A stretch of DNA of 64,000 nt from Gyrodactylus bullatarudis (GCA_012064415.1 SSNU01000068.1:360730-424729), one strand, 5' to 3'. Positions 27,101 through 35,799 are shown, numbered from the stretch's first letter. Program-made: numbers and translations. The notes: generated by a model not told the origin, from the letters alone.

Positions 27101-28439
27101 TAGGTAAAGTCTCAAAAATAGCACCAACTGAATTTCATATGAAATTTTTTGAAATAAATTTTCTGGATTCTATCATCCTTTTTCAAGTTGTTTTTGGCCC
27201 TATGAAATTCAATAAAAAATAATAATTTATCTAAAACCTCCTGTTAGTTCTGTAATACATTAAATTATTCCTAGCTGATTAATTTTTAGCTAATTCTCAT
27301 TAAAAAACTGGAAAATTCGTCTGCTCGATCTGCTTTTCATACCTAATGAATGAATATCAAATTTAGAGTTATTTTTTTGTATTTAAAAAAAACTTCGTCT
27401 ACTTGTGAAAGCTTAGGAATCTATATTTAATTGTAGTTGAATTGTAAGGTGAAATTTTTAACCTCATATTAGGACCAACTTTTCTGATGGAGCAATCAAT
27501 TCTAAGCATTATTTTGTATAGAAGCATGTGTCGAAAATACTTCACAATTATGCCATTCAGTTTTAAAAATCCAGAATTTTTCAAATCGCCGCTCAATTTT
27601 CAATGAATTCTTACTACGCAATCACTAAAAACGTTGGACCCTGGTTCGATTCAACGGTACACTGAGGAGTCTCAATAAGGCCTTACAAGTTTGGTTTGTT
27701 TCTTTACTAGCTGGTAAACAAGATATACGCTGATTCTTATCTCTAAGGGAAGATGTGTGACTTCTCCGCATCCAATTAAAGATATTACTCAAAGACTATG
27801 GCACTTTTCCCTCGTCACCAATAGAACCTATACTTGGTAAGTGTTCAAACCGAAATCAATATCAGTCAACTTGAAAATTTCGATAGTAAAGTCTGTTTTG
27901 AAAACTTTTCTGACATTCAATATCAACCACATGAGGTTTCGAAAAGTATTGATTTTCAGTAAGTGCCTAGAGTATTCTTCAAAACAATATTTCTTGCTAT
28001 GACAAAAATTAATTTTAGAAATAAGTTTGCAATACACAATCGCAAAATAAACTTCAGATCAAAAGTTAAAACATCTCAAATTTGAGCCTTGATTCAAGAT
28101 GAAATAAATGGCATTAAAATTTGACTTACATTGTTTACAAGAGTATTTGCCATTCTCCTCTCGTATACTAACATGGCCAGGCAGACAGAAGCATTCATCC
28201 TTATTCATGGCACAATAACTGTTGATGACATTACGTTGGCATGTTAAATCGCCGTCCAACTTTTTACATGGACCTAAATTCAATGGATGCATATCAGTGA
28301 GGAGATGAGTCCATTCTCTATCGTTTAATGAAGAACTTCGCATAACGTTAAACATTCTTATGAGATTAGAGTTTTGAAAAGACGTCAGGGAAATGATCAT
28401 GTGGAAAAATATAAACAAATCCATATGAAAATAACTCAT
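5815..28439 (-). CDS. EB-module / ZP-domain transmembrane protein, 13-14 exons
   Basis: Assembled from exons whose splice phases agree at every junction. Exons 1-13 total 2814 bases (937 residues plus stop); using the distal exon instead of exon 13 gives 910 residues. The chosen start (28439) has ACC before the ATG and yields a signal peptide (MDLFIFFHMIISLTSF). Residues about 45-350 hold EB-like cysteine modules. Residues about 355-700 form a ZP domain, with cysteines near CGISKI and FMCST in the ZP-N half and SCQLG, ALCNS and SCTMRKCKRPDYC in the ZP-C half. RLTR follows as a possible furin site. A membrane helix lies at about 763-787, then a cytoplasmic tail. ZP proteins of this build polymerise at apical surfaces or in cuticle matrix; that role is inferred from the family. 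Introns of up to 5 kb are full of transposons. Confidence 0.85.
6174..6875. mobile_element. Foldback element, family FB-1 (copy 1)
   Basis: Two imperfect inverted arms of roughly 280 bp surround a short unrelated centre (about 6475-6580). Mirrored landmarks include GATCACAATTAGTCAAAGAA against TTCTTTGACTAATTGTGATC and TGGGAATTTGGCGCTACTTC in inverted order. The right end is CCATCTTCATATTAACTAGC then TTTA. It lies between the two alternative last exons of the ZP gene. Confidence 0.75.
7526..7531 (-). terminator. Polyadenylation signal AATAAA after exon 13
   Basis: About 70 bases past the stop of exon 13 on the minus strand, supporting exon 13 as a true terminal exon. Confidence 0.45.
7601..7998 (-). 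CDS. Proximal last exon (exon 13)
   Basis: Acceptor CTCAAAG, phase 1. It encodes a 132-residue cytoplasmic tail containing HTPPDSPNFMEDP and ends in TAA. An internal GTAGTA at a phase-1 position could in principle splice on to the distal exon. Confidence 0.75.
8305..8526 (-). CDS. Exon 12: juxtamembrane and membrane helix
   Basis: Acceptor TTTTTTTCAG, donor GTAAAT. Contains a single strongly hydrophobic helix of about 24 residues (LLACITAVLSIVCIIILF and on), followed by RVMKNFQ, the expected positive inside flank. Confidence 0.85.
8841..9316. mobile_element. FB-1 foldback element (copy 2, intronic)
   Basis: Starts TAAAACTAATTTACG and ends near ATCATCTAGCTTTA, with internal TTCGAAAATGCGCC and GATTTCAAAGAT motifs shared with other FB-1 copies. 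Symmetry is weaker here. It lies in the intron between exons 11 and 12. Confidence 0.5.
9521..9912 (-). CDS. Exon 11: ZP-C core and cleavage site
   Basis: Acceptor AAATTTCAG, donor GTAATC. Encodes ALCNSSHE (with exon 10), then FKFDIIGSLKAKYISC and the C-x3-C-x4-C run CTMRKCKRPDYC typical of the end of ZP domains. RLTR and HVQR downstream are candidate proprotein-cleavage sites. Confidence 0.85.
9988..10102 (-). CDS. Exon 10: ZP-C start
   Basis: Acceptor TTTTCTCTAG, donor GTAAGT. Encodes SLPESCQLGQREEEFDR and LLINFRA, matching the first cysteine and strand of ZP-C. Confidence 0.85.
10103..10986. other. Intronic DNA without features
   Basis: Part of the intron between exons 9 and 10. I see only AT-rich sequence; no repeat or open frame stands out. 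Confidence 0.4.
10987..11580. mobile_element. FB-1 foldback element (copy 3, intronic)
   Basis: Left end TAAAACTGGTTGATATGAGG, right end CTTGTCAACTAGCTCTA. The centre mirrors itself (ACTTTTTCAACCTTTGAGCT against AGCTCAAAGGTTGAAAAAGT). Confidence 0.65.
11613..11815 (-). CDS. Exon 9: ZP linker / ZP-C
   Basis: Acceptor AAAACTTAG, donor GTAAGT. Encodes a basic linker (TQKKRNTEN), an acidic stretch, then ARGIIISIVDANGNMILE and YVRIGIKILAND, strand-like segments expected between ZP-N and ZP-C. Confidence 0.85.
11882..12030 (-). CDS. Exon 8: ZP-N
   Basis: Acceptor TTTTGCACAG, donor GTAGGT. Encodes NGTIYSGRVKIVSNN and LFNIEFMC, the ZP-N strands that follow CGISKISFQ of exon 7. Confidence 0.85.
12250..12395 (+). 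pseudogene. Cysteine-rich CXC-like tail of a transposon protein
   Basis: One frame reads RCDCKTKCIF, NKCKCKKNNVLCNSRC and HNSLSCANK before a stop. The spacing C-x-C, C-x-C, C-x3-C resembles TSO1/CXC-like tails at the C-terminus of integrase-type transposon proteins (KRBA2-like). No catalytic domain is visible upstream. A sister fragment lies at 58769-58870. The family link rests on the motif alone. Confidence 0.5.
12450..12665. repeat. Short tandem and palindromic repeats
   Basis: Three 19-bp units (GGGAGTCTTAAGACTATCA) run from 12594 to 12650; each contains the palindrome AGTCTTAAGACT. Upstream, AGTTTCCAGATTCCCTAG occurs twice. Intronic (introns 7-8). Confidence 0.75.
12666..13707. other. 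Intronic DNA without features
   Basis: Lies between exons 7 and 8. I see no gene, long repeat or RNA structure. Confidence 0.4.
13708..13970 (-). CDS. Exon 7: ZP-N start
   Basis: Acceptor ATTTTCAG, donor GTAAGA. Encodes KCYQNRFKVCYW, EECLLRHTN, DPFCWEG and ends ACGISKISFQ. The CG followed by strand residues matches the ZP-N signature. Confidence 0.85.
14189..14401 (-). CDS. Exon 6: EB-like module
   Basis: Acceptor TTTTATAG, donor GTAAGC. Encodes FCNECEKVHGICYH and SCSCPKYYES, with the C-x-C-P signature of EB modules, then a basic linker. Confidence 0.8.
14488..14600. mobile_element. Fragment of the TTAA MITE
   Basis: Reverse-oriented relative of 1993-2171, sharing GGTAATATATCC, GAATTAGCCCATGTC and GAATGTTACAG. 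Inverted ends are not preserved. Confidence 0.55.
14811..15274. mobile_element. FB-1 foldback element (copy 4, intronic)
   Basis: Right end TCATCTTCATGTCAACTAGC then TTTA; left part has AGATGAGAATTTACTTTTTT and CTCAATATTTTTCTCCGGA. Same family as 31361-32034. Confidence 0.65.
15275..16660. repeat. Intronic DNA with ATT microsatellites
   Basis: An ATT run lies at about 15836-15857 and a shorter one near 16610. Otherwise nothing recognised. Confidence 0.4.
16664..17064. mobile_element. Foldback element with 131-bp perfect arms
   Basis: 16664-16794 and 16934-17064 are exact inverted copies (131/131 by eye) around a 139-bp loop. The loop is unrelated to the FB-1 centre. It lies in the intron between exons 5 and 6. 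No coding capacity. Confidence 0.85.
17385..17558 (-). CDS. Exon 5: EB-like module
   Basis: Acceptor TAATCTTAG, donor GTAGGT (chosen over a nearby GT because it gives the phase exon 6 needs). Encodes EECDGEEIFCKALNARC and GICGCLPSHTMIYQ. Confidence 0.85.
17559..18488. repeat. Intronic DNA with a promoter-like repeat
   Basis: The stretch at about 18160-18290 (GGATACTCGAA, ATTGGTCA, GATATAAGG, GGGTAGAGTTATCT, GACTGTATTT) is a copy of the CCAAT/TATA repeat seen best at 56590-56750. Nothing else is recognised. Confidence 0.45.
18489..18604 (-). CDS. Exon 4: EB-like module, second part
   Basis: Acceptor TTTCTCTAG, donor GTAAGT. Encodes THSCVCPKSKAMPTF and NLCNATL; C-x-C-P is the module signature. 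Confidence 0.85.
19080..19440 (+). pseudogene. Reverse-transcriptase-like fragment
   Basis: Frames give EIQIRVYRKPTNKNI, RTPRLFDTGFLREDLE and NGYPDGLNE with a frameshift and stops. VYRKPT before a thumb-like region is common in Penelope-like and related reverse transcriptases. The end segment (GAATACGACATGTATTCGAA region) recurs near 20050-20150. Assignment to PLE is tentative. Confidence 0.45.
19441..21350. other. Intronic AT-rich DNA
   Basis: Apart from the second copy of the RT-fragment end (about 20050-20150) I see nothing. Confidence 0.4.
21358..21487 (-). CDS. Exon 3: EB-like module, first part
   Basis: Acceptor TTCTTTTTAG, donor GTGAGT. Encodes SICRECKMAGGICLIN then an acidic linker; it completes a module with exon 4. 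Confidence 0.85.
21735..21850. mobile_element. FB-1 end fragment (intronic)
   Basis: GTAACTTGATATGAAGATGA followed by AAAATGCGCCAATTTCCCAC matches one terminus and the sub-terminal part of FB-1. A similar scrap lies near 23655-23700. Confidence 0.4.
22904..23032 (-). CDS. Exon 2: EB-like module
   Basis: Acceptor CTATAG, donor GTAAGT. Encodes LQCRVDSDCVHIKDSSC, GAGSCTCPSSMEF and DHSC, a typical EB cysteine pattern. A second AG nine bases inside (exon start 23023) keeps the frame and could be used instead. Confidence 0.85.
24720..25395. mobile_element. Foldback element related to FB-1 (intron 1)
   Basis: Arms mirror each other: TTTTTCATCAAGAATTCGAA against TTCGAACTCTTGATGAAAAA, and TTTTTTCAAGATCAGGATTA against TAATCCTGATCTTGAAAAAA. 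The terminal CTAGCTTTA is not preserved. A half-copy lies at 32325-32600. Confidence 0.6.
25800..26645 (+). mobile_element. PLE-1 copy, 5'-truncated and frameshifted
   Basis: Holds the end of the RT thumb (KVGLSVGL), the linker (PIFIKLNFKGDSFSCDLR), a decayed GIY-YIG start (YCFEASCGA in one frame), then INEHLNKN and REKFYIMGEDPNLCIQKNYT in another. Sequence and order match the minus-strand copy at 44.1-45.6 kb. A hammerhead-like motif follows about 135 bases after the last codon. It lies in intron 1 of the ZP gene, antisense to it. Dead as a protein gene. Confidence 0.75.
26606..26640 (+). ncRNA. Hammerhead ribozyme motif A (type I)
   Basis: GAGA, CTGACGA, an 8-nt stem-II segment GACCTGGC closed by G-C, GAAA, self-complementary TGTACA, then T-A and TCTC pairing with GAGA. 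Fits the minimal PLE hammerhead plan. Stem II is weak. Confidence 0.65.
27448..27630. repeat. 183-bp exact duplicate, copy 1
   Basis: Identical by eye to 33469-33651 over 183 bp. This copy is in intron 1 of the ZP gene. Confidence 0.85.
28130..28439 (-). CDS. Exon 1: signal peptide and first EB-like module
   Basis: Starts at the ATG with the better context (ACCATGA); an ATG 12 bases upstream (28451) is in frame. Signal peptide, then PCKKLDGDLTCQRN, SYCAMNKDECFCLPGH. Donor GTAAGT, phase 1. Confidence 0.85.
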
Positions 28440-28451
28440 GGTGAACGTCAT

Positions 28452-29431
28452 GTATTACGATAGAAACATTACTGACTTTTTCCTTTCTAAGTTCACCATA
28501 AAGTTATAGGAGAAAAAGATATTTAAGTAGTTAAGTTAAGTGGGAAAAAGGCAATATATTTGGTAGTGAATTCTGATTGGACAGTTAATTTGTGGTGTGG
28601 AAATGAATTTAAAATATAGTACTTGATAAAGTTTGAAAAAATTTAACCACTATGAATAACTTGCAAAATAAAAATTTTTATGTTTTTAATAGATGAGCAT
28701 GAGTTAATCTGCATAACCCAGAAAGTTACAAGAAGAAACACCGATTTCAGAAAGTAAAACTCACTTTTGTGTTTTCTGTATAATTATTATTCTCGTAACT
28801 ACTATAAAGTATACATCAAAATATTAAATATATTTTTGAGTGGTTTCTTTTTTGCCCATTAATTAAATTATTTATTTTTTAACAACTCAAAATGGTCTTT
28901 TTAACATCCATTCATTCAGTGTTTAACAACTGTCTGATTATTTTAGAGTAATCTTTCATGATAAATGACAGACAGTTTTTTAAAGTTTATTCAAAATAAT
29001 TAATTAGAAAATAATTTATCAATATTATTTGAGAGATATTGTGTAAGTTTGTCTATGAAATTAGTTTTATAGTCTATTGAAAATTCCTTGTTGATTTTAC
29101 TTGGTCTGCGCGCATACTTTAGTTGTGTTAATGTTGAGGATTCTTACTATTAACAATTAAAGGACCATATTTGATGTATCCTACGGTTTATATTTTTCAC
29201 TTTCAACTCTATGACTCCACAACCTCTCTCAGACTAAGGAAACAAACAAAATCGATTATGCTTATCAACTCATAACCTATAGCCAGCCCGAATCTTCAAA
29301 AACTATGATAAAATACCTTATATTTTCGATTTTTCTTGGCTCATTTATCTTCCATACTGTAGAAAAAGTATAAAAGAAAATTCTCATTCATTTCTTTATG
29401 GTTTAGTTACGGTCATTTTACGAAATTAGAT
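28452..29431. other. Upstream region of the ZP gene
   Basis: Should contain the promoter, but no clear TATA box or other element could be singled out. No gene or long repeat seen. Confidence 0.4.
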
Positions 29432-30108
29432 GAATCGTTGACAAAATTAGTGGACAAGTTCCCAAAATAAGAATAATTGAAGGTGTAGTTATCAAATGAA
29501 CTTGTCAAAATTAGTGTACATTTTCTCGAATTTAGTGGATTGCTTAAACGAAATTACTGGAGAGTTCTACAATATCAATAGAATGAGATAATTGCAAAAT
29601 GGAGAGAAATTATTTCGTCTCTAGCGGACAGTTTTTCGAAATTAGTAAAGAATTCTAACGTTATTAGTGGATTAGTTCGATTTCATAAAATGATGTTGAA
29701 ATTGCTATAGCTAGAATGGAAAAATGGAGAGCAAATTGAAATATTTGAGAAAAGCGTTGAGCAAAGAATCATTAAAGGCTGCATAAAATTAATTTTCGGT
29801 GTTATAAATCATGTATTCATTACAAAAATAGCTTGTAAAAAAGGATTCCACCAATAATGTTAAGCTTGTTTACTAATTTCGAAAAACTGTCCACTAAAGA
29901 CGAAATAATGTCTCTTCATTTCGATAAACTCTCCACTATATTCGAATAGATCCTGACCTGTAATTATCTCTCTCTTGATGTTGTAGAACTCTCCAGTAAT
30001 TTCGTTTCAGCATTCCACTAAATTCGAGAAAATTTACACTAATTTTGATAATTACACCTTCAATTATTCTTATTTTGGGAACTTGTCCACTAATTTTGTC
30101 AACGATTC
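29432..30108. mobile_element. Foldback element with TTAGTGGA sub-repeats
   Basis: Imperfect inverted arms 29432-29660 and 29860-30108. Each arm repeats a motif near GAAATTAGTGGACAGTTTTTC every 30-60 bases in variant forms (TTAGTGGACAAGTT, TTAGTGTACATTTTC, TTAGTGGATTGCTT, TTACTGGAGAGTTC, CTAGCGGACAGTT). No ORF. Confidence 0.75.
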
Positions 30109-30424
30109 TTAATTCTCAGATTGTTTCTCGAATCCCGAAAAGTGGTAAATTGCTGCAACGCCCAACAATCTTCTTCCTTAAAAACAAAAATAAAAAGGAA
30201 AATCACGAAATCTACATTGAGTAAGGCTTGTGTTTTTACCTGCTCGAGATAGAAAAATCCTATTAAGCACAGCTAAAAGCGTATTCATGTTTTTTTCTTT
30301 TGCTATGCCTAATAGAGTAATTAACGATGTATATATGAGATCTCATTTTTTGTAGCATTATTTAAAATGAATGTGTGAAGATTATTTTCAAGCAGACCGG
30401 ATTTCAGTCTCTTGCTAGATCATC

Positions 30425-30807
30425 TAAAGCTAGTTGAAATTAAGCCCCAATTTTGAACTTCTTTTAGTCTCTTAGGTCAAAATTTATTTCGATTTCAGGG
30501 ATTTAAAGCGATAAGATACCACCATTTAGGATCAACATTAGAGAGACGAATTGAATACGGTCACTAAAGTTTAAAGAAATTCGTCATTACTATGGGAAAC
30601 TGGAAAATCTGAATGTTCCAATCATCACAAAGTAAAATGACCCGAAATTTTAAAGCTTGACTATTTCTTGAAATTGACGAATTTCTATGAGCTTCAGTAA
30701 CCAAATCCGATTCATCATTTCAATGGTGATCCCTGACTATCCGGTGGAAAATATTGATAAAATATTAATAAAATTTTTAATTTTCCTTTTCATATCAATT
30801 AGCTTTA
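30425..30807. mobile_element. FB-1 foldback element (copy 6)
   Basis: Starts TAAAGCTAGTTGAAAT and ends ATATCAATTAGCTTTA, i.e. matching inverted termini. Interior mirrors (AATTCGTCATTACTATGGGA). Shorter than other copies. Confidence 0.65.
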
Positions 30808-31360
30808 AAATACCGCTTTTCTTAATTTACATAGAGATGTTTTTATAAGATTAAATTGGCTTAATAGTGTTATCAAAACTTAGAAGATCAGTTCATTTTA
30901 TATTTCAGAAATTTTCGTGTCAAGTAAATTTCATTTTCAATGCTGTAATATCTTTTACTTGAGATGTAACTTAAGATCTAATGACTTTCAACGAAATAGA
31001 TACTCAATATAAAAAAAATGAAAGAGATAACGATGCTTAGATAATTCTGGAGATAGAAGTTTAGTGATAGAAACAAGCTTCATCTATTCCTTTTTACAAA
31101 TTAATTCCGGAAGTAAATACAAGTATGATTATTAATATTATATATTATGTTGCAGATACTTTAGATAACTATCCTATATAGGAAAAAAATACAATAAATT
31201 ATTATGTTTGATCAGGTTTTATGAGTATTTCTAATATTTTTTACATAGAATTAACTACGAAAACTTACGCCTAAACTTTAGAATATATTCTCCAGTAACA
31301 ATTAGTCTATAATAAAGAGAAAGTTTCTCTGAGAAAACACTTATGAACCTTTAAGAACTG

Positions 31361-32034
31361 TAAACCTATTGACATGAAGATGAGAATTTACTTCTTTTTT
31401 TTTAAAACTCAATATTTTTCTCAGGAAAGTCAGGAAACAAATTTATTTTCGAATTCCATCATAAAATGAGCTATTAAGTTGTGGAAATTTTAAAAAAATT
31501 CTGAAAAAATTCAATCTGACTTTTTCAACTTTTGAGCTCAAAGTTTTTATGGATTTTAAAGATTTGAAGCAGTTAAATGCAGATATTTGAGATCAGCATT
31601 AGACGAAGAATTCGCATTCTGCCGTGGAGGTAGAGAGGAACCTACTGATTTAAAGGAAAAGTTAATCTTTTGAATTTTGGATCATTCCCCTTCGTGCTAA
31701 TCAATGAATTAAAATTTTTCGATTTCCCACAATAATAACGAATTTCTGTGATTTTCTACAGCCAAATTCGAATTCTTCGTCTAATGCTGATCTCAAATAT
31801 CTGCATTTAACTGCTTCAAATCTTTAAAATCCATAAAAACTTTGAGCTCAAAAGTTGAAAAAGTGGAAATTCGGGCAATTTTTAAAATTCGAAAAACGGT
31901 CTTATTTAGGTCAGATTGAATTTTTTTAATTTCCACAACTTAATGGCTCTTTTTATGATGGAATTCGAAAAATAAATTTTTCCTGACTTTCCTGTAAAAA
32001 AAGTAAATTCTCATCTTCATGTCAACTAGCTTTA
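31361..32034. mobile_element. FB-1 foldback element (copy 7, best preserved)
   Basis: Left end TAAACCTATTGACATGAAGA, right end TCTTCATGTCAACTAGC then TTTA. The interior is a long imperfect palindrome (TTTTGAGCTCAAAG core; CAGATATTTGAGATCAGCAT against ATGCTGATCTCAAATATCTG). No coding capacity. Confidence 0.8.
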
Positions 32035-32324
32035 CATTTGATTCAAAAGGAATCTGAAATATTCAATAAATATTAGTAAAAGTAGATTTAATCTGAATAT
32101 CAATAACCTTTTTCCAAAACCTCTTCCAGACGTTTCAGTGGATGAGACTCTTGACTACCTCAGTACCGAAACATCTAGAAGAGACATTCGAATTTTATTC
32201 CGATTAAATCTACTTTTACTAACCTTAGTTAAAATTTTGGTTATTTATAATTTAGTTCACTTAAATTTTTGGATCAGATAGAATCAGATCGTAAAAATAT
32301 CAATCGAAATCTAATTGCTATGAA

Positions 32325-32600
32325 GTTGGGAATCTTAGATTTTTACAGAGATCTCAATTTTTCATCAAGAATTTGAATATGTTAAAGGCTTTTTGGTATC
32401 CAGATCATATCGCACTACTTATACCACCTAAAAATATCCTTCTAAAGAAAAATATAGACATTTTTTAAATTTTAATTTGAGGCAAAAATCCCATTTTTTG
32501 AACCTTGATTTTTTTGATTTGATAGTGGCCAAAAGAACATCATAAGAATCAAAATTTGACAGGAAAATCAATTAGACTAAATTTTTTCTAATGATTCACC
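32325..32600. mobile_element. Half copy of the FB-1-related foldback
   Basis: TTTTTCATCAAGAATTTGAA, the GGCAAAAATCCCATTTTTTG segment and nearby sequence match one arm of the 24.7-25.4 kb element; the other arm is absent. Confidence 0.5.
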
Positions 32601-33149
32601 TCGTTTAGTAGTTTTTAGTGAAAATTAATTCAAAACTCTTCTCATTATTGGCTATAACAATTTTCATAAATGAATCAAGTTATTTCTTCAATGAAGCTAT
32701 AGCACTCAAAATCAAATGAGAAATTAAAAATATCCCCCATCATAGAACAAATAAGTAAATAAAGTATCCACTTCCTTTGATAATCAAAATAGTAGTTGGT
32801 GATATTATATAGACTATAAAGGAGTATCAAGTAATGATTTGTACTTTTTTATTGTGTAGGAATTATCATGATGGGTTCATTAAAATTTTGCAAGAAAAGT
32901 AAGAAAAAATACAGAAGACAGAATCATTTTTGCTCACTCTCCATCCAATTGATGTCAATAATATTGTAGTATATAATTCCCTTTTGGGAATTAATAAGCA
33001 AAAAATTGATTGCTAGATTAGATTCCAAGAGGAATAGAGTCATTTTGAACTGCTTCTTTTTCCTCCTCTTACATAAATATCATCAGGAATAATATATCTA
33101 TTTATTCATATTTTATAAGTACAGAAAATATTCAAACTACAAATACATA

Positions 33150-33180
33150 TAATGAACATATATATATATATATGGCAAGA
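33150..33180. repeat. TA microsatellite
   Basis: Alternating TA tract at about 33159-33176. Confidence 0.8.
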
Positions 33181-33449
33181 GAAAATGAATATTATCTATC
33201 TAGAGAATCACTATTTATCCAAGACTAATTTGTATCAACGCTGCTGTTGATCGAACATAAATAGGCGGAAAATCGGAATTCTATATTCAACGCGTGCTGA
33301 AAACTTCGTCAATTTAGCACGATTCCTCTAATTTCGATCAGTTTTCTGTTTAGATCTCAGAGTCTTATTAAAGTCTTTTTTAATAAAAATCAGTTAAAGT
33401 AGATTTAATTGGAACATAACCAACCTTTCAGCGAAAATACTTTTTTTTA

Positions 33450-33890
33450 GTATTGAACACTAGGCTAGGGTGAAATTTTTAACCTCATATTAGGACCAAC
33501 TTTTCTGATGGAGCAATCAATTCTAAGCATTATTTTGTATAGAAGCATGTGTCGAAAATACTTCACAATTATGCCATTCAGTTTTAAAAATCCAGAATTT
33601 TTCAAATCGCCGCTCAATTTTCAATGAATTCTTACTACGCAATCACTAAAATCTGGAAAATCTTGGCCATCTAATGTGTAATCTTGTCATCAAAAGGGGC
33701 TTCATGGTTAATTTCGTTATTTTATCATTTCTGTTGGATATTGTAGGAAAAATGGGCAATGACATAATGGAGGATGACTTTCACACTTTAAAATTATGGA
33801 GAGCATGATCTGAGTAGTAAAATTCATCAGAAAAGTAAGTCCTCTTGAAAAAAATGTCACCCTAGCCCATTGAACACTACTACTTTTAAG
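33450..33890. mobile_element. MITE-like element holding the 183-bp duplicate (copy 2)
   Basis: 33469-33651 is identical to 27448-27630. Around it, GGCTAGGGTGAAATTTTT at the left recurs inverted at the right (AAATGTCACCCTAGCC), and AGGACCAACTTTTCTGATG also has an inverted partner. This suggests a terminal-inverted-repeat element. Confidence 0.55.
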
Positions 33891-33902
33891 CTGATTATAA
33901 TT

Positions 33903-34280
33903 TTTAACCCTCAATCGTCAATCCACTAGAATATACGTTAACAGAGTTTGGGGTGCTATATCACCCCAATGAAAAAATATAAAATATGAGAAAAATATTG
34001 TTCATTTATTTATACATTTTGTACAAACAGAATAACTATGCTCAGCACAAATGAATTCATCACATAATTCACAATTTTTCTTGGTTTTCCTATCTTTTTC
34101 ACGCTCACAGAAAGAGCACCGACCTTGTTTCCGATCTCTAGTACCTTGGCCAATGTCTGTTTTTCCTCCTTCTTTTCCGCAATAAACCTGAACGTTGACT
34201 AAATAAGCATTCTTGGCGTCTCATGCAGCCCAGATTTTTACGCCATATTTTGCAGGCTTTGAGGGTATGTAATGATAATT
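33903..34280 (-). pseudogene. piggyBac-like transposase remnant, internally deleted
   Basis: On the minus strand HYIPSKPAKYGVKIWAA, a central piggyBac transposase motif, is followed after a stop by a short junction and then directly by the C-terminal zinc-ribbon-like domain (RCSFCEREKDR, NCELCDEFICAEHS, VCTKC). The DDD catalytic core and most of the protein are missing, so an internal deletion joined the two. TTAACCC with the GGGGTG..CACCCC hairpin at 33903-33985 looks like the 3' terminus. Family as in 58.0-60.4 kb but a different lineage. Confidence 0.7.
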
Positions 34281-34700
34281 TTATAAAAAGTTTATTTGAT
34301 GAGTTAGAAATTTTTTAATGAAAAATCAGAATTTTCGAAGAAATTAGACCCCTACTCATGTGATCGACCCAGAAAATCGGATCAGATCAGGGAGAAACCA
34401 AATTTTTTTCAATAGGACTTGTTGATCGAAGATCTTTCTGGATTATTCAACCAGTGAGACTAGGAAAGAAATTTCTTTATCTAACCTCAGTTTTACTTGT
34501 AAGTATTTTGATTTTATTCTAAACAACAAAAATTTCTATTCCTTAATTTTCATTTTCTTCTCACACCTAAATTTAAGTAAAAATCGAAATTTACTAAAAA
34601 ATTAAATAATGAAAGACATACTTATGAGTAAATATACGAAACATTGAGAATTGAAATTTTTAATAAAAACAAGAACTAATTTCTCTCTGTCAACAATGCA
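34281..34700. other. Intergenic DNA
   Basis: Nothing recognised between the piggyBac and Tc1 remnants. Confidence 0.4.
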
Positions 34701-35345
34701 GAAGCTCAAAAATAATCACCTTTATTAAATATAACCGGCTTTCTCCCATACATCATGGTAACGATAAACATCTTTTTAGCATAGAAGTTTGTCTTTTGAA
34801 TGACTCGAGTGTGTTTTCTCTTGAAATACTTGCCTTCTAAGACTTTGCCATTACCATTCAATTTTATATTTTCGAAGAGAACTTCATCAGCAAAAATAAC
34901 TCTCTTCCAAAAATCATCAGGATGATTCACATAAGTCCTGGAGAAAACTATTCTTTTCTGAATGTTATCCGGCGAAAGGATCTGTCTCACCAGTCCATTG
35001 ACCAGATGGTAACCAATTTTTCTGACATTACTAAAATTTAATTAATTCTAATGAATCCTTACTCATAGAATGTATGATAATTCACATTATGATAAAAGAA
35101 CTGCTGTATTTCTTTTATAGTATTATAATGATACCTTTTGAGGACCATTCCTAGGCGAACTTTCTGTCTTACAGAAAATATTGTCTTTCTTCCAGTTGAC
35201 TTAAAACCTCCAGATACAGTTCCATTTAAGACTTTTTGAATAGTTCTAACTGATCTGTGGAAACTTTCAGCGATCACTTTTATTCTCACTCCTCTTTTAT
35301 GAAGTCTTTTTATGTTTTCATGCTGCTCGATGGTTAATCACATAA
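34700..35345 (-). pseudogene. Tc1/mariner-like transposase remnant
   Basis: The 5' part encodes an HTH region (LTIEQHENIKRLHKRGVR, VIAESFHRSVRTIQKVLNG). After stops and frame changes comes VNHPDDFWKRVIFADEVLF, the first catalytic aspartate block of Tc1-type DDE transposases (W-x-V-x-F-x-DE). VIQKTNFYAKKMFIVTMMYG continues toward the second block, but the rest of the catalytic domain is not visible. A dead fragment. Confidence 0.75.
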
Positions 35346-35790
35346 TGAATATTTTTTTATAAAAGTTGAAATTAATTTATTAAAACAAATACTGATATTT
35401 TGTTTCAGAAAGTTTTAATAATACTCAAGAAATTTTTCTAATTTTAATTTTTCCCGAATAATAAAAATTCATTTTTAAGAATAAATTATCCATCTTTTAT
35501 TTGATCTTTAATATCAAATTTCATCAATTTTTCATGCTCGATTTATTACAGTCAATAAAAATCATTAATACTCTCCTTGGTCCTCAGATCATTTTTTCTG
35601 GATATTTTGACAGATCACAAATCATTAATAAAGAATTAATTATTGCCTAAATTTCAAGAATAATAATTTTTAATCTACTTTTTAACTCCAATACTTTAAT
35701 TTTTATCAAAGTTATATGGATTCTCAATTTCACCCTATGCGAAGACTATTTCCAAAATAGCTTTATATTTGTGAGTCTTTTTGTTTCCCT
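35346..35790. other. Intergenic AT-rich DNA
   Basis: No features recognised. Confidence 0.4.
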
Positions 35791-35799
35791 TTCACTGAT

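Noticed and set aside
27635..27680. GGTTCGATTC, a tRNA B-box-like sequence
   Set aside because: No A box or cloverleaf stems around it.
34870..34900. CTGATGA followed by GAAA on the minus strand (hammerhead-like)
   Set aside because: Lies within Tc1 transposase codons (FADEVLFENI) and has no stem I or stem III pairing.
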